This document shows, piece after piece, positions 52,847-59,918 of a DNA stretch of 64,000 nt. Under the pieces are notes generated by a model. That model saw only the letters and a program-made list of their open reading frames with translations. It ran no database searches and was not told where the DNA came from. Where the stretch lies: NCBI GenBank assembly GCA_937871435.1, contig CALMQM010000058.1, positions 1-64,000 on the forward strand, given 5' to 3'. A program made the translations under genes and the position numbers. Positions within the stretch are counted from its first letter, which is position 1. Every line of letters starts with the position of its first letter. Origin of the DNA: an uncultured Bacteroidota bacterium (GTDB lineage: Bacteria; Bacteroidota; Bacteroidia; AKYH767-A; 2013-40CM-41-45).

Positions 52847-53351
52847 AACTTTTATTTTAGGTGTTAAAAAATAGTAGTGGATAATTGCATACAAATGTTC
52901 ATTATTCTGCATGCCCCCAGATATGACTCCGGTCAGTGGAATCATTGATCTGTATCATCAGAATAATCATCTTTCCGGAAAACGTCTGCGATTTCGCAGC
53001 TATATTAAGTTACTGCGAAAACGCAGGAAAATAAAATGAATCACCGATAATTTGAATTCTCTCTATCTGAAAACTGAAAATGGAAAAATTATTCGGTAAA
53101 GAATTTTCATCGGTAACCTAAAAAGCCCGAAATACTTTTTTGATCAATCATAGTCGGGTAAAAAAAATTCAATGTGTTTTTCAATGCTGAGGAAGCAAAA
53201 AAGATGAATGGACATTATGTAAAAAAGAAAAGAGAGAAACAATTAGTTTCTCTCTTAGATTCATTGAGATGAAATCTCAGTTGAACTTCAAACCAGGGAT
53301 CAGGAAATATTTCCCTGCCGGCAAACAGATATAGGTACCTGTTTTTATTTC
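52847..53351. other. Intergenic stretch with a terminator, no gene
   Basis: About 500 AT-rich bases. It contains the promoter region of the YceI-like gene, which I cannot place, and the terminator at 53221-53257. No further peptide gene was found on either strand. Confidence 0.5.
53221..53257 (-). terminator. Rho-independent terminator of peptide unit B
   Basis: AGAGAGAAAC (53231-53240) pairs with GTTTCTCTCT (53246-53255), loop of 5. Plus-strand AAAAAAGAAA at 53221-53230 gives the U-rich tail. It follows peptide copy 4. Confidence 0.75.
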
Positions 53352-53492
53352 TTAAGAAATACCGGTGCTGGATTGCAACTTGGATTTGTTTGGTCCACCT
53401 TTGATGCTTTTACCACCAACGATAGCCTTTGCTTCATCCTTAGTCAGCTTCTTAGCAGAAACCGGACTTTTTGGGCTTTTTGAGTTTTTCAT
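53352..53492 (-). CDS. Double-glycine leader peptide, copy 4 of the NKSKLQSSTGIS family
   Basis: 46 residues, from the ATG at 53492 to the TAA at 53352. The leader ends KKLTKDEAKAIVGG; the core is KSIKGGPNKSKLQSSTGIS, the only copy with Pro and a second GG in the core. 75 bp downstream of copy 5, with a hairpin in the gap (53541-53560), so it may be expressed at a lower level than copy 5 or read independently. Its N-terminus (MKNSKSPKSP) is shared with copy 5 (MKTSKSPKG), which marks the two as a sub-pair. Confidence 0.83.
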   Translation of the reverse strand: MKNSKSPKSPVSAKKLTKDEAKAIVGGKSIKGGPNKSKLQSSTGIS

Positions 53493-53540
53493 TGTGTAGA
53501 TTTTTGTATGATTAAAAATAACAAAATAATTTAAATGAAA

Positions 53541-53560
53541 ACGGGTTCTTTAAAACCCGT
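53541..53560 (-). terminator. Hairpin between peptide copies 5 and 4, possible intra-operon terminator
   Basis: ACGGGTT (53541-53547) pairs with AACCCGT (53554-53560), loop of 6. On the minus strand it is followed by TTTCATTTAAATTATTTTG. It lies 8 bp after the stop of copy 5 and 49 bp before the start of copy 4. It probably limits read-through into copy 4 or protects the upstream mRNA end. Confidence 0.65.
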
Positions 53561-53567
53561 TGAGCAA

Positions 53568-53696
53568 TTAAGAGAGACCAGTGCTGGACTGGAGTTTTGA
53601 TTTGTTCACTCTTCCTTTGATGTTTTTGCCACCAACGATTGCTTTTGCTTCTGTTTTAGAAAGCTTTTTGCCTTTTGGGCTTTTTGAGGTTTTCAT
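53568..53696 (-). CDS. Double-glycine leader peptide, copy 5 of the NKSKLQSSTGIS family
   Basis: 42 residues, the shortest with a full core, from the ATG at 53696 to the TAA at 53568. The leader ends KKLSKTEAKAIVGG; the core is KNIKGRVNKSKLQSSTGLS, with Leu replacing Ile before the final Ser. First gene of unit B, preceded by the full shared control region (53720-53900). The start at 53696 is supported by the constant distance to the AGAGTAAGC leader motif in all three units. Confidence 0.83.
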   Translation of the reverse strand: MKTSKSPKGKKLSKTEAKAIVGGKNIKGRVNKSKLQSSTGLS

Positions 53697-53719
53697 TGTA
53701 TTATGTGTTTGTTGTTTTA

Positions 53720-53900
53720 GCTTACTCTGTTGATCCCTGGTTTGGGGAGGATTTTCAGCTTTCTCCTCTTTTTAAAAACTTTAATGCGGTATGAATTACT
53801 ACTTGATTTTCTATTTGATGACTCTAAGATACTATCAGGAACTACCGGAATACCATCTGAAATGTACAGTTGGCGGGATTTCCGGATAAGTGGCGGGATT
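53720..53900 (-). promoter_or_regulatory. Shared upstream control region, peptide unit B
   Basis: Two perfect plus-strand direct repeats TGGCGGGATT at 53871-53880 and 53891-53900, starts exactly 20 bp apart. Then TACATTTCAGAT (53855-53866), TATCTTAG (53824-53831, again 40 bp from the nearer repeat) followed by AGTCATCAA, GCTGAAAATCC (53749-53759) and AGAGTAAGC (53720-53728, 24 bp before the start codon). Between the last two motifs the sequence is nearly identical to unit A (the minus strand reads CCAAACCAGGGATCAAC). A long frame on the minus strand across this region ends inside the leader and is not credible as a gene. Confidence 0.72.
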
Positions 53901-54040
53901 GACTTATTTTCCGGTGAGAATTGGTTTCCAATCCGGTTTATTTCCCTCCTCTCCTTTTCCTTTCCTTTTAATACAAAGAACAATATACACTCTTACCTGA
54001 ATTTCCGGTATAAGTTTCAGACAGAAACTTGTTTGAACGT

Positions 54041-54068
54041 ACTCCCTGCCCCGGATGAAACAGGGAGT
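54041..54068 (-). other. Hairpin after the short-core peptide gene
   Basis: ACTCCCTG (54041-54048) pairs with CAGGGAGT (54061-54068), an 8-bp perfect stem with a 12-nt loop, about 40 bp after the stop of peptide copy 6. There is no U-tract, so it may be an mRNA-stabilising stem rather than a terminator. Confidence 0.45.
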
Positions 54069-54106
54069 TAAATTGTTGTCGATTCCCTTTTACAGGAAAC
54101 CCTCAA

Positions 54107-54229
54107 TTACTTTTTCTTTTTGTCAACCATTCCACCGACAACTGACTGTGCCTGCTTTTTGGAAAGCTTGGTACCGCCTGAGATAGATTTCGCATTCTTC
54201 GCGGTAACTTTTTTTGTGCCTTGTTTCAT
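54107..54229 (-). CDS. Double-glycine leader peptide with a degenerate core (copy 6)
   Basis: 40 residues, from the ATG at 54229 to the TAA at 54107. It keeps the leader pattern (TKLSKKQAQSVVGG) but after GG it has only MVDKKKK, without the NKSKLQSSTG(I/L)S core. A second GG occurs earlier (AKSISGG). Its upstream leader carries the same AGAGTAAGC and GCTGAAAATCC motifs at the same distances as the other two units, so it belongs to the same regulon. It is divergent from the cysteine-rich RRE-like protein gene, with a direct-repeat operator between them. Either a decayed copy or a separate product, for example a pheromone or a decoy leader. Confidence 0.72.
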   Translation of the reverse strand: MKQGTKKVTAKNAKSISGGTKLSKKQAQSVVGGMVDKKKK

Positions 54230-54254
54230 TGTATGAAAGATTAAAATATGTTTG

Positions 54255-54476
54255 GCTTACTCTTTCGCTTACCGGAATGGTTGCAGGGATTTTCAGCATG
54301 CTCCCTTCGATTTATTTTATAACGTTTGTTGATTTCGTTTTAGGAAAGTGTATTTTCGAATTTTCCAAACATCAAAATCTGACTCTTAATTTTATTGTAT
54401 AAATGTACACTTCCATTTCACATACACAAACCCAAAATGAATATTGGTGCGGATTTTCCGGATAAGTGGCAGGTTT
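54255..54476. promoter_or_regulatory. Shared control region between peptide copy 6 and the cysteine-rich gene
   Basis: AGAGTAAGC (54255-54263, minus strand, 26 bp before the peptide start) and GCTGAAAATCC (54287-54297) are conserved. A direct-repeat pair lies at 54445-54476 (TGGTGCGGAT and TGGCAGGTTT, starts 22 bp apart, joined by TTCCGGATAAG as in unit B). The TATCTTAG box is not recognisable here and the distances differ from the other two units. The pair is 77 bp upstream of the plus-strand ATG at 54553, so it could control both directions. Confidence 0.58.
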
Positions 54477-54552
54477 GAATGAACCCCTGGTAAAACTCAA
54501 CTCCTCGTTTTTAGATTTCGCCTTCTTCTGTTTTCTATATAAAATACCTGTG

Positions 54553-55662
54553 ATGTCATCTTCTTCTCCCGGCTTCCACGAAAGTTCTCTCCCACTTCGC
54601 TACTCTTCCTGGATCAATGAAATTATACGGGGAGATATCCCAACCGAAAAACTGGCTACCTGTCATGACTGTGCCATGTGTCGGAAAGCGGATGAACCCG
54701 AAGAATCGCAAGGTCTTTATTTTGATCCCAAAGTCCGCTGCTGCTCCTATGTTCCAGAGCTTCCAAATTTCTTATTAGGTCGAATTCTTCTTGAAAAGAA
54801 CAGTAAAAGTGTGCCCGGAAGAGACCTTCTGCTAAATCGAATCACTCAACGAATAGCACTTAGTCCCATGGGACTTGGATCAGGGAAAATGTATTCTTTG
54901 CTTTATTCCAACAGCGAGCACGCATTCGGCAGCAGTTACCACCTGCGTTGTCCATACTATATTGCTGATGGTGATCTGTGCGGAATCTGGAAGCACAGAA
55001 ACTCAGTTTGCTCCACCTGGTTTTGTAAACATGAACGCGGGGAAGAAGGATACAGATTTTGGGCAGCCGTGAAACAATTGCTCAGTACAATTGAAAACAA
55101 CCTGGCTTTGGCTTGCCTAATGCATTTGCAACTTTCCAATGACTCAGTATTCGAAATTCTTGCCCAGAAACAAGCTGAGGCGGAAGGCGGGAAAGCCAAT
55201 CTACTCGCCACTTCTGAACTGGATCAAGTGGTGGATGAAAAAACGTATAGAATTCTCTGGGGAGAATGGGAGGGCAAGGAGCAAGAGTTTTTTATTCGCT
55301 GCGCTCAATTTGTTGACGCTCTCAGCTGGAAAGAGGTTTTAGGTCTCTGTGGACCGGAAGTGAGTCTGATGATTCCTCTTGTTAAAGAAGCCTATTTACG
55401 TTTACAAAAAAAACCCTTACCCGATGTTCTTCTTCCCGGTCCCATAAAGGTTTCACAGGTCAACGAAGAAAATGTATTGGTAGAAACATACAGCGAATAC
55501 AACCCGCTTAGCTTACCTACTTTTATCTTCGAAATTTTATCGGCATTTGATGGCAGCGAAACAAACGAAGTTCTTGCCAGGTTAGCACGTGAGAAAAAAG
55601 TGGAAGTGGAAGAAGATTTTATCCGCATCCTATGCGATTACCATGTCCTTGTTCCGGCCTGA
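54553..55662 (+). CDS. Cysteine-rich YkgJ-like protein with a C-terminal RRE/PqqD-like domain
   Basis: 369 residues from the ATG at 54553. A GTG at 54466 would add 29 residues but lies inside the direct-repeat operator, so I reject it. N-terminal part: C37-x2-C40-x2-C43 (ATCHDCAMCR) and C63-C64 in KVRCCSYVPELPNFLLGRIL. Then a YkgJ-like pattern, C133-P ... C143-G-I-W-K-H-R ... C153 ... F-C158-K-H160 (RCPYY, LCGIWKHRNSVCSTWFCKHE). YkgJ-type proteins are thought to bind zinc or an Fe-S cluster. The last ~70 residues (~300-369; SLPTFIFEILSAFDGSETNE, VEEDFIRILCDYHVLVP) follow the hydrophobic pattern of PqqD/RRE peptide-recognition winged helices. Similar full-length hypothetical proteins occur in other bacteria, as I recall, but without known function. 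Divergent from peptide copy 6. I infer a leader-binding metalloprotein that acts on the peptides. Confidence 0.75.
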   Translation: MSSSSPGFHESSLPLRYSSWINEIIRGDIPTEKLATCHDCAMCRKADEPEESQGLYFDPKVRCCSYVPELPNFLLGRILLEKNSKSVPGRDLLLNRITQRIALSPMGLGSGKMYSLLYSNSEHAFGSSYHLRCPYYIADGDLCGIWKHRNSVCSTWFCKHERGEEGYRFWAAVKQLLSTIENNLALACLMHLQLSNDSVFEILAQKQAEAEGGKANLLATSELDQVVDEKTYRILWGEWEGKEQEFFIRCAQFVDALSWKEVLGLCGPEVSLMIPLVKEAYLRLQKKPLPDVLLPGPIKVSQVNEENVLVETYSEYNPLSLPTFIFEILSAFDGSETNEVLARLAREKKVEVEEDFIRILCDYHVLVPA

Positions 55663-55704
55663 AAAGAAGGATGAAGTATAGCCCCGGAAAAACTCCAGAT
55701 CAGA

Positions 55705-57492
55705 TCAATCCAGTTTTAGCACAGCCATGAAGGCTTGCTGTGGAATTTCCACATTCCCCACCTGGCGCATGCGTTTCTTTCCCTCCTTCTGTTTCTCCAG
55801 AAGTTTACGTTTACGCGAAATATCTCCTCCGTAACATTTTGCTGTTACGTCCTTGCGCAAAGCCTTCACTGTTTCACGCGCGATAATCTTGGAACCAATG
55901 CTCGCCTGGATAATGATCTCGAATTGCTGACGTGTGATGAGTTCTTTCAACTTCTCACACATCTTTTTACCAAAATCAAATGCATGACTGCGATGAACCA
56001 ATGCAGATAAAGCATCTACCGGCTCGCTGTTAAGCCGGATATCGAGTTTCACCAGATCACTCTCATGGTAACCGATGGGATGATAGTCAAAGGAAGCATA
56101 TCCCTTGGAAATGGATTTCAGTTTGTCGTAAAAGTCGAACACGATCTCCGACAAAGGCATATTGAACTGCAGCTCTACTCTGTCAGTAGTAAGGTAGTGT
56201 TGGTTCACAATATTCCCACGCTTGCTGATGCACAATGTCATGATCGGACCAATGTATTCAGCTTTGGTGATGATCTGTGCCTTGATGTAAGGTTCTTCTA
56301 TCTTCAGCAGATAATTCGGGTCGGGCATTTCACTCGGATTGTGTATTTCATGCACTTCGCCGCTGGTGAGGTAAGCTGTATAACTTACGTTCGGAACAGT
56401 GGTGATCACCGTCATATTGAATTCGCGTTCCAGACGTTCCTGGATAATTTCCATGTGCAACATACCAAGGAATCCGCAACGGAATCCAAAACCCAGAGCC
56501 GCTGAACTTTCAGGCTGGAAAACCAGAGACGCGTCATTCAGTTGCAACTTCTCCATAGAAGCGCGCAACTCTTCGTATTCATCTGTATCCACAGGATAGA
56601 TTCCTGCGAAGACCATTGGTTTCACATCTTCGAAACCTTTGATCGCTTCTGCAGTAGGTTTATCCTGATGCGTAATCGTATCTCCTACTTTCACCTCACG
56701 CGCTTCCTTAATTCCGGAAATGATATAACCCACATCTCCTGCTTTCACCACAGTGCGTACTTCTTTATCCAGCTTTAAAATTCCGATTTCATCAGCAACG
56801 TAATCATTTCCTGTTGCGACAAACTTTACCCGGTCACCTTTGCGGATTTCTCCGTCGAAGACTCTGAAGTAAGCAATGATTCCACGGAAAGAATTAAAAA
56901 CTGAATCAAAGATCAAAGCCTTCAATGGCGCATCCGGATTTCCTTTCGGAGAAGGAATACGTTCAATGATAGCTTCTAAAATCGCTTCAATTCCCAGACC
57001 GGTCTTCGCTGATGCCGGGATGATTGAATCCCGTTCACATCCGACAAGATCCACAATCTGGTCTTTTACCATTTCAGGTTCTGCACTGGGAAGATCTATC
57101 TTATTGAGAATCGGAACAATCGTCAGATCATGTTCCATCGCGAGGTAAAGATTCGAAATGGTTTGCGCCTGAATACCCTGCGCAGCATCCACAATCAACA
57201 AAGCGCCTTCACAAGCCGCGATAGAACGTGAAACTTCGTATGAAAAATCTACGTGACCGGGAGTATCAATCAGATTCAAAATATACTCTTCACCCTTCCA
57301 GCTATATTTCATCTGGATCGCGTGACTCTTGATCGTGATTCCACGCTCCCGCTCCAAATCCATATCATCCAGAACCTGGTCCTGCGCCTGTCTGGAAGTG
57401 ATGGTCTTGGTAAACTCCAACAACCTGTCAGCCAGCGTGCTCTTCCCATGGTCAATGTGAGCGATTATGCAGAAATTACGAATATTCTTCAC
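55705..57492 (-). CDS. lepA: Translation elongation factor 4 (LepA)
   Basis: 595 residues, normal length. A ribosome-associated GTPase that promotes back-translocation or initiation-complex maturation. GTPase motifs: G1 [19 protein letters not shown]3 [16 protein letters not shown]4 [10 protein letters not shown]. Then the EF4-specific domains and C-terminus ([40 protein letters not shown]). Starts at the ATG at 57492. Convergent with the cysteine-rich gene (42 bp apart), and separated from the next gene upstream by a region with a hairpin. Confidence 0.98.
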   Translation of the reverse strand: MKNIRNFCIIAHIDHGKSTLADRLLEFTKTITSRQAQDQVLDDMDLERERGITIKSHAIQMKYSWKGEEYILNLIDTPGHVDFSYEVSRSIAACEGALLIVDAAQGIQAQTISNLYLAMEHDLTIVPILNKIDLPSAEPEMVKDQIVDLVGCERDSIIPASAKTGLGIEAILEAIIERIPSPKGNPDAPLKALIFDSVFNSFRGIIAYFRVFDGEIRKGDRVKFVATGNDYVADEIGILKLDKEVRTVVKAGDVGYIISGIKEAREVKVGDTITHQDKPTAEAIKGFEDVKPMVFAGIYPVDTDEYEELRASMEKLQLNDASLVFQPESSAALGFGFRCGFLGMLHMEIIQERLEREFNMTVITTVPNVSYTAYLTSGEVHEIHNPSEMPDPNYLLKIEEPYIKAQIITKAEYIGPIMTLCISKRGNIVNQHYLTTDRVELQFNMPLSEIVFDFYDKLKSISKGYASFDYHPIGYHESDLVKLDIRLNSEPVDALSALVHRSHAFDFGKKMCEKLKELITRQQFEIIIQASIGSKIIARETVKALRKDVTAKCYGGDISRKRKLLEKQKEGKKRMRQVGNVEIPQQAFMAVLKLD

Positions 57493-57861
57493 TCCGATTT
57501 GATTAATTACTGATTGTTAATGCTTTACCCCATAAAAAACGAGGTCGGAAAGGCTTTCGACCAGGCAATTGTTTCGGATTTTCCGGGGCTTATGGGCGCG
57601 AAGGTAACCTTTTTTCAGGCAAGAAAAAGACTTAATCTTGCTTGTTTGAGATGGTTATGAATGAAATATCCGAATTGAATTAATCGTCACACTTATATAT
57701 ATATGATTGAAAAGATTCTTTGGCAATCCCGCCAGATTTCATTTTCCGGAAAAATCATTCTTTTCCGGGACCCGCAAATGATTTTCGTTTTTATAAAAAA
57801 CAATCAGCGGAATAGCTGACTCGTGTATATTTGTAAACTCCTGTTTAAAGGAAAATTTTCG
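57493..57861. other. Divergent intergenic region upstream of lepA
   Basis: About 370 AT-rich bases containing the promoters of lepA and of the gliding-type protein, plus one hairpin at 57532-57562. No gene seen. Confidence 0.5.
57532..57562 (-). terminator. Terminator-like hairpin in the lepA leader
   Basis: GGTCG (57543-57547) pairs with CGACC (57558-57562), extended by GAAAG/CTTTC-type pairing. Plus-strand AAAAAAC at 57534-57540 gives a U-tract on the minus strand. It lies 40 bp upstream of lepA with no minus-strand gene before it. If transcribed from further upstream it would act as an attenuator; otherwise it is fortuitous. Confidence 0.4.
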
Positions 57862-59901
57862 TTGAAGAAAAATCTCTACCTGTACATTCTTATCACAGCT
57901 TTTCAGTTGCTGCTCTTCTCGCATCAAGCACGAGCAAGTCATGCGGCGGCGGCGGAAATCAACTACACCTGTCTTCCGGGTAACCAAATAAAAGTAACTG
58001 TGAATCTTTTTTCCGACTGTGCAGCTACAGGTCAGCAGGTTTATACAACACTTGATATTCAGTACAACTCCACTTCCTGTTCACAAAGCGGTGCCTACAC
58101 TATTCCACTTCTTAGTGGTGGGGGTGTAGAAGTAGCAACCGGCGATTATCCGGATTGTGGTCCGACAAGTTGCAATGGTGGATCCGCTTACGGAATCCGC
58201 AAGTATGTGTACGAAGGAACATTCACGCTTCCTCAGGCCTGCAGTGACTGGATTCTCAGTTGTGAACTCATCAACCGAAACAACATTATTACCACTATTA
58301 ATTCTGCAAACCTTTATTCTATCTATCTCGAAGCAGTAGTCGACAACCTGAATTATCCAAACAATGCCTCCCCTTTCTTCAACAACAGTCCGGTTGCACT
58401 GACCTGTTTAAATCAATTGGTCAGTTATGACGGACAGGCAACTGATCCCGATCTGGATTCATTGGTATATACACTCATTGCTCCCCGCGGATCACTGGGA
58501 CCGGGTAATCCGGTTGTTGCATTGAGTTACACAGGGACCTATTCTCCAACCAATCCATTGTCGACAGTTTCAGGAACAACCGTCGGCAATCCGGGTGGCG
58601 TGTTGAGTTTTAGTCCGGATCAATTGCAGGTAGCGGTGATTGTAATCCGCATAGATGAATACCGGAATGGAATCCTGATCGGATCCGTTATGCGCGATAT
58701 GCAGATTAATGTCCAGGCTTTGTGCAATATCATACCCAGTATGCAGCAAGCAATAATGACAGCAGTGAATTGCAAAGATTCCATCCTGGATTTACATCTC
58801 GATAAAGTGATACAGTGCTCTTCACTTTCTGCTGATGGCTCCGAGTTTCGTCTGCTTGGTCCAAACAACACACCTCTCCCGGTGATAGCGGCAACCGCAG
58901 TGGGATGTGTTGGCAATTTTACCGATCATATTCAAATCAGTCTGAACAGTCCTCTCGTTCAAAATGGCAATTATGCTTTGTGGACAAAAAACGGGAATGA
59001 CCTCAATGTACTTCTCAATCGTTGCGGCAATGACATGCTCGAAAACGACACATTGTTTTTTTCATTGAATAATTGTTTCAGCGGAACGATGGATTTGCTG
59101 AATGTGAGTGTAAATAACATCAACACCGCGATGGAAATTACCTGGCAGATTCCACCGGGATTGACAGGATCAGATTTTGTAAATTACAAACTATACCGGA
59201 GTGATCTCCCGAATGGTCCCTACACATTGCTCACAACTCTAAATAATCTGACAGATACTTTTTATACAGATGTCAGTGCATCGGTAGAAACTCAGCCCTA
59301 CAATTATTCTGTCAGTGCAACACTCAACACAGGCTATGTAACACCTCGTTCAGATTCAATTCAAAGTATTTTTCTTCAGTGTGTAGAAAACGCGGATTCT
59401 CTCACTATGGATCTCAACTGGACAAATTACCAGGGCTGGAATAATCCCGTGTATGAAGTGGAACAAATCGACAGTTTTGGTAACAGCGCGGTGATCATAG
59501 GTTCAGCGACAACATCATTGAGTTCGCATTATGTGAAGCCGACAAAAAACGGTTTGTATCATGTTCGTGTGAGAACATCCAACCAGGGCAATCCTGAACT
59601 TATTTCCCGTTCCAACTGGTGTGAATTCCGAGTATTGAACACTGAAGTAGTAGTGCCGAATGTATTCACCCCGAATGATGACAAACGAAACGATATATTT
59701 GTAGTCCAAAATCTGGAACAATATCCCAACAGTTCGCTGATCATTTACGACCGTTGGGGAAAAGAAGTATATAAAAACAATAATTATCTGAATGACTGGA
59801 AAGGCAATAATCTCGAAGACGGCACCTATTATTATGTGCTCAAAGTGAATGATGCCAACAAAACACAATTCCACGGCACACTTTCCATTTTCCGTAAATA
59901 A
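57862..59901 (+). CDS. Secreted protein with gliding-motility (T9SS type B) C-terminal domain
   Basis: 679 residues from a TTG at 57862, preceded by AAAGGA at 9-nt spacing and opening a clean signal peptide (KKNLYLYILITAFQLLLFSH, ending QARA). A GTG at 57823 gives 13 more residues and is the alternative. The body has Cys-paired beta-sandwich domains: AEINYTCLPGNQIKVTVNLF; a Cys-rich DYPDCGPTSCNGG; and a fibronectin-III-like segment (~435-520, VNNINTAMEITWQIP). The last ~90 residues are the type B gliding-CTERM domain (VVPNVFTPNDDKRNDIFVVQ ... IYDRWGKEVYKNNNY ... GTYYYVLKV). It is exported by the T9SS and probably attached to the surface, for example for gliding or adhesion. Followed 17 bp later by metF, but unlikely to be functionally linked. 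Confidence 0.88.
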   Translation: MKKNLYLYILITAFQLLLFSHQARASHAAAAEINYTCLPGNQIKVTVNLFSDCAATGQQVYTTLDIQYNSTSCSQSGAYTIPLLSGGGVEVATGDYPDCGPTSCNGGSAYGIRKYVYEGTFTLPQACSDWILSCELINRNNIITTINSANLYSIYLEAVVDNLNYPNNASPFFNNSPVALTCLNQLVSYDGQATDPDLDSLVYTLIAPRGSLGPGNPVVALSYTGTYSPTNPLSTVSGTTVGNPGGVLSFSPDQLQVAVIVIRIDEYRNGILIGSVMRDMQINVQALCNIIPSMQQAIMTAVNCKDSILDLHLDKVIQCSSLSADGSEFRLLGPNNTPLPVIAATAVGCVGNFTDHIQISLNSPLVQNGNYALWTKNGNDLNVLLNRCGNDMLENDTLFFSLNNCFSGTMDLLNVSVNNINTAMEITWQIPPGLTGSDFVNYKLYRSDLPNGPYTLLTTLNNLTDTFYTDVSASVETQPYNYSVSATLNTGYVTPRSDSIQSIFLQCVENADSLTMDLNWTNYQGWNNPVYEVEQIDSFGNSAVIIGSATTSLSSHYVKPTKNGLYHVRVRTSNQGNPELISRSNWCEFRVLNTEVVVPNVFTPNDDKRNDIFVVQNLEQYPNSSLIIYDRWGKEVYKNNNYLNDWKGNNLEDGTYYYVLKVNDANKTQFHGTLSIFRK

Positions 59902-59918
59902 AACATTCTCGTACCTGT

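Noticed and set aside
53717-53983. 88-codon minus-strand frame upstream of peptide copy 5
   Set aside because: It is Lys/Arg-rich without structure, crosses the conserved control region, and its frame is not preserved in the equivalent region of peptide unit A.
49178-54229. Peptides as lanthipeptide or graspetide precursors
   Set aside because: The five full cores contain no Cys (needed for lanthionine) and no Asp/Glu (needed for ester/amide graspetide rings), so those named classes do not fit; the family is kept as unclassified.
49573-54229. Peptide genes as parts of an insertion sequence or integron-like array
   Set aside because: No transposase, inverted terminal repeats or attachment sites surround the copies, and they differ by many synonymous changes.
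54466-54552. GTG start 29 codons upstream of the cysteine-rich protein
   Set aside because: It starts inside the direct-repeat operator. The ATG at 54553 gives a protein starting just before the conserved region.
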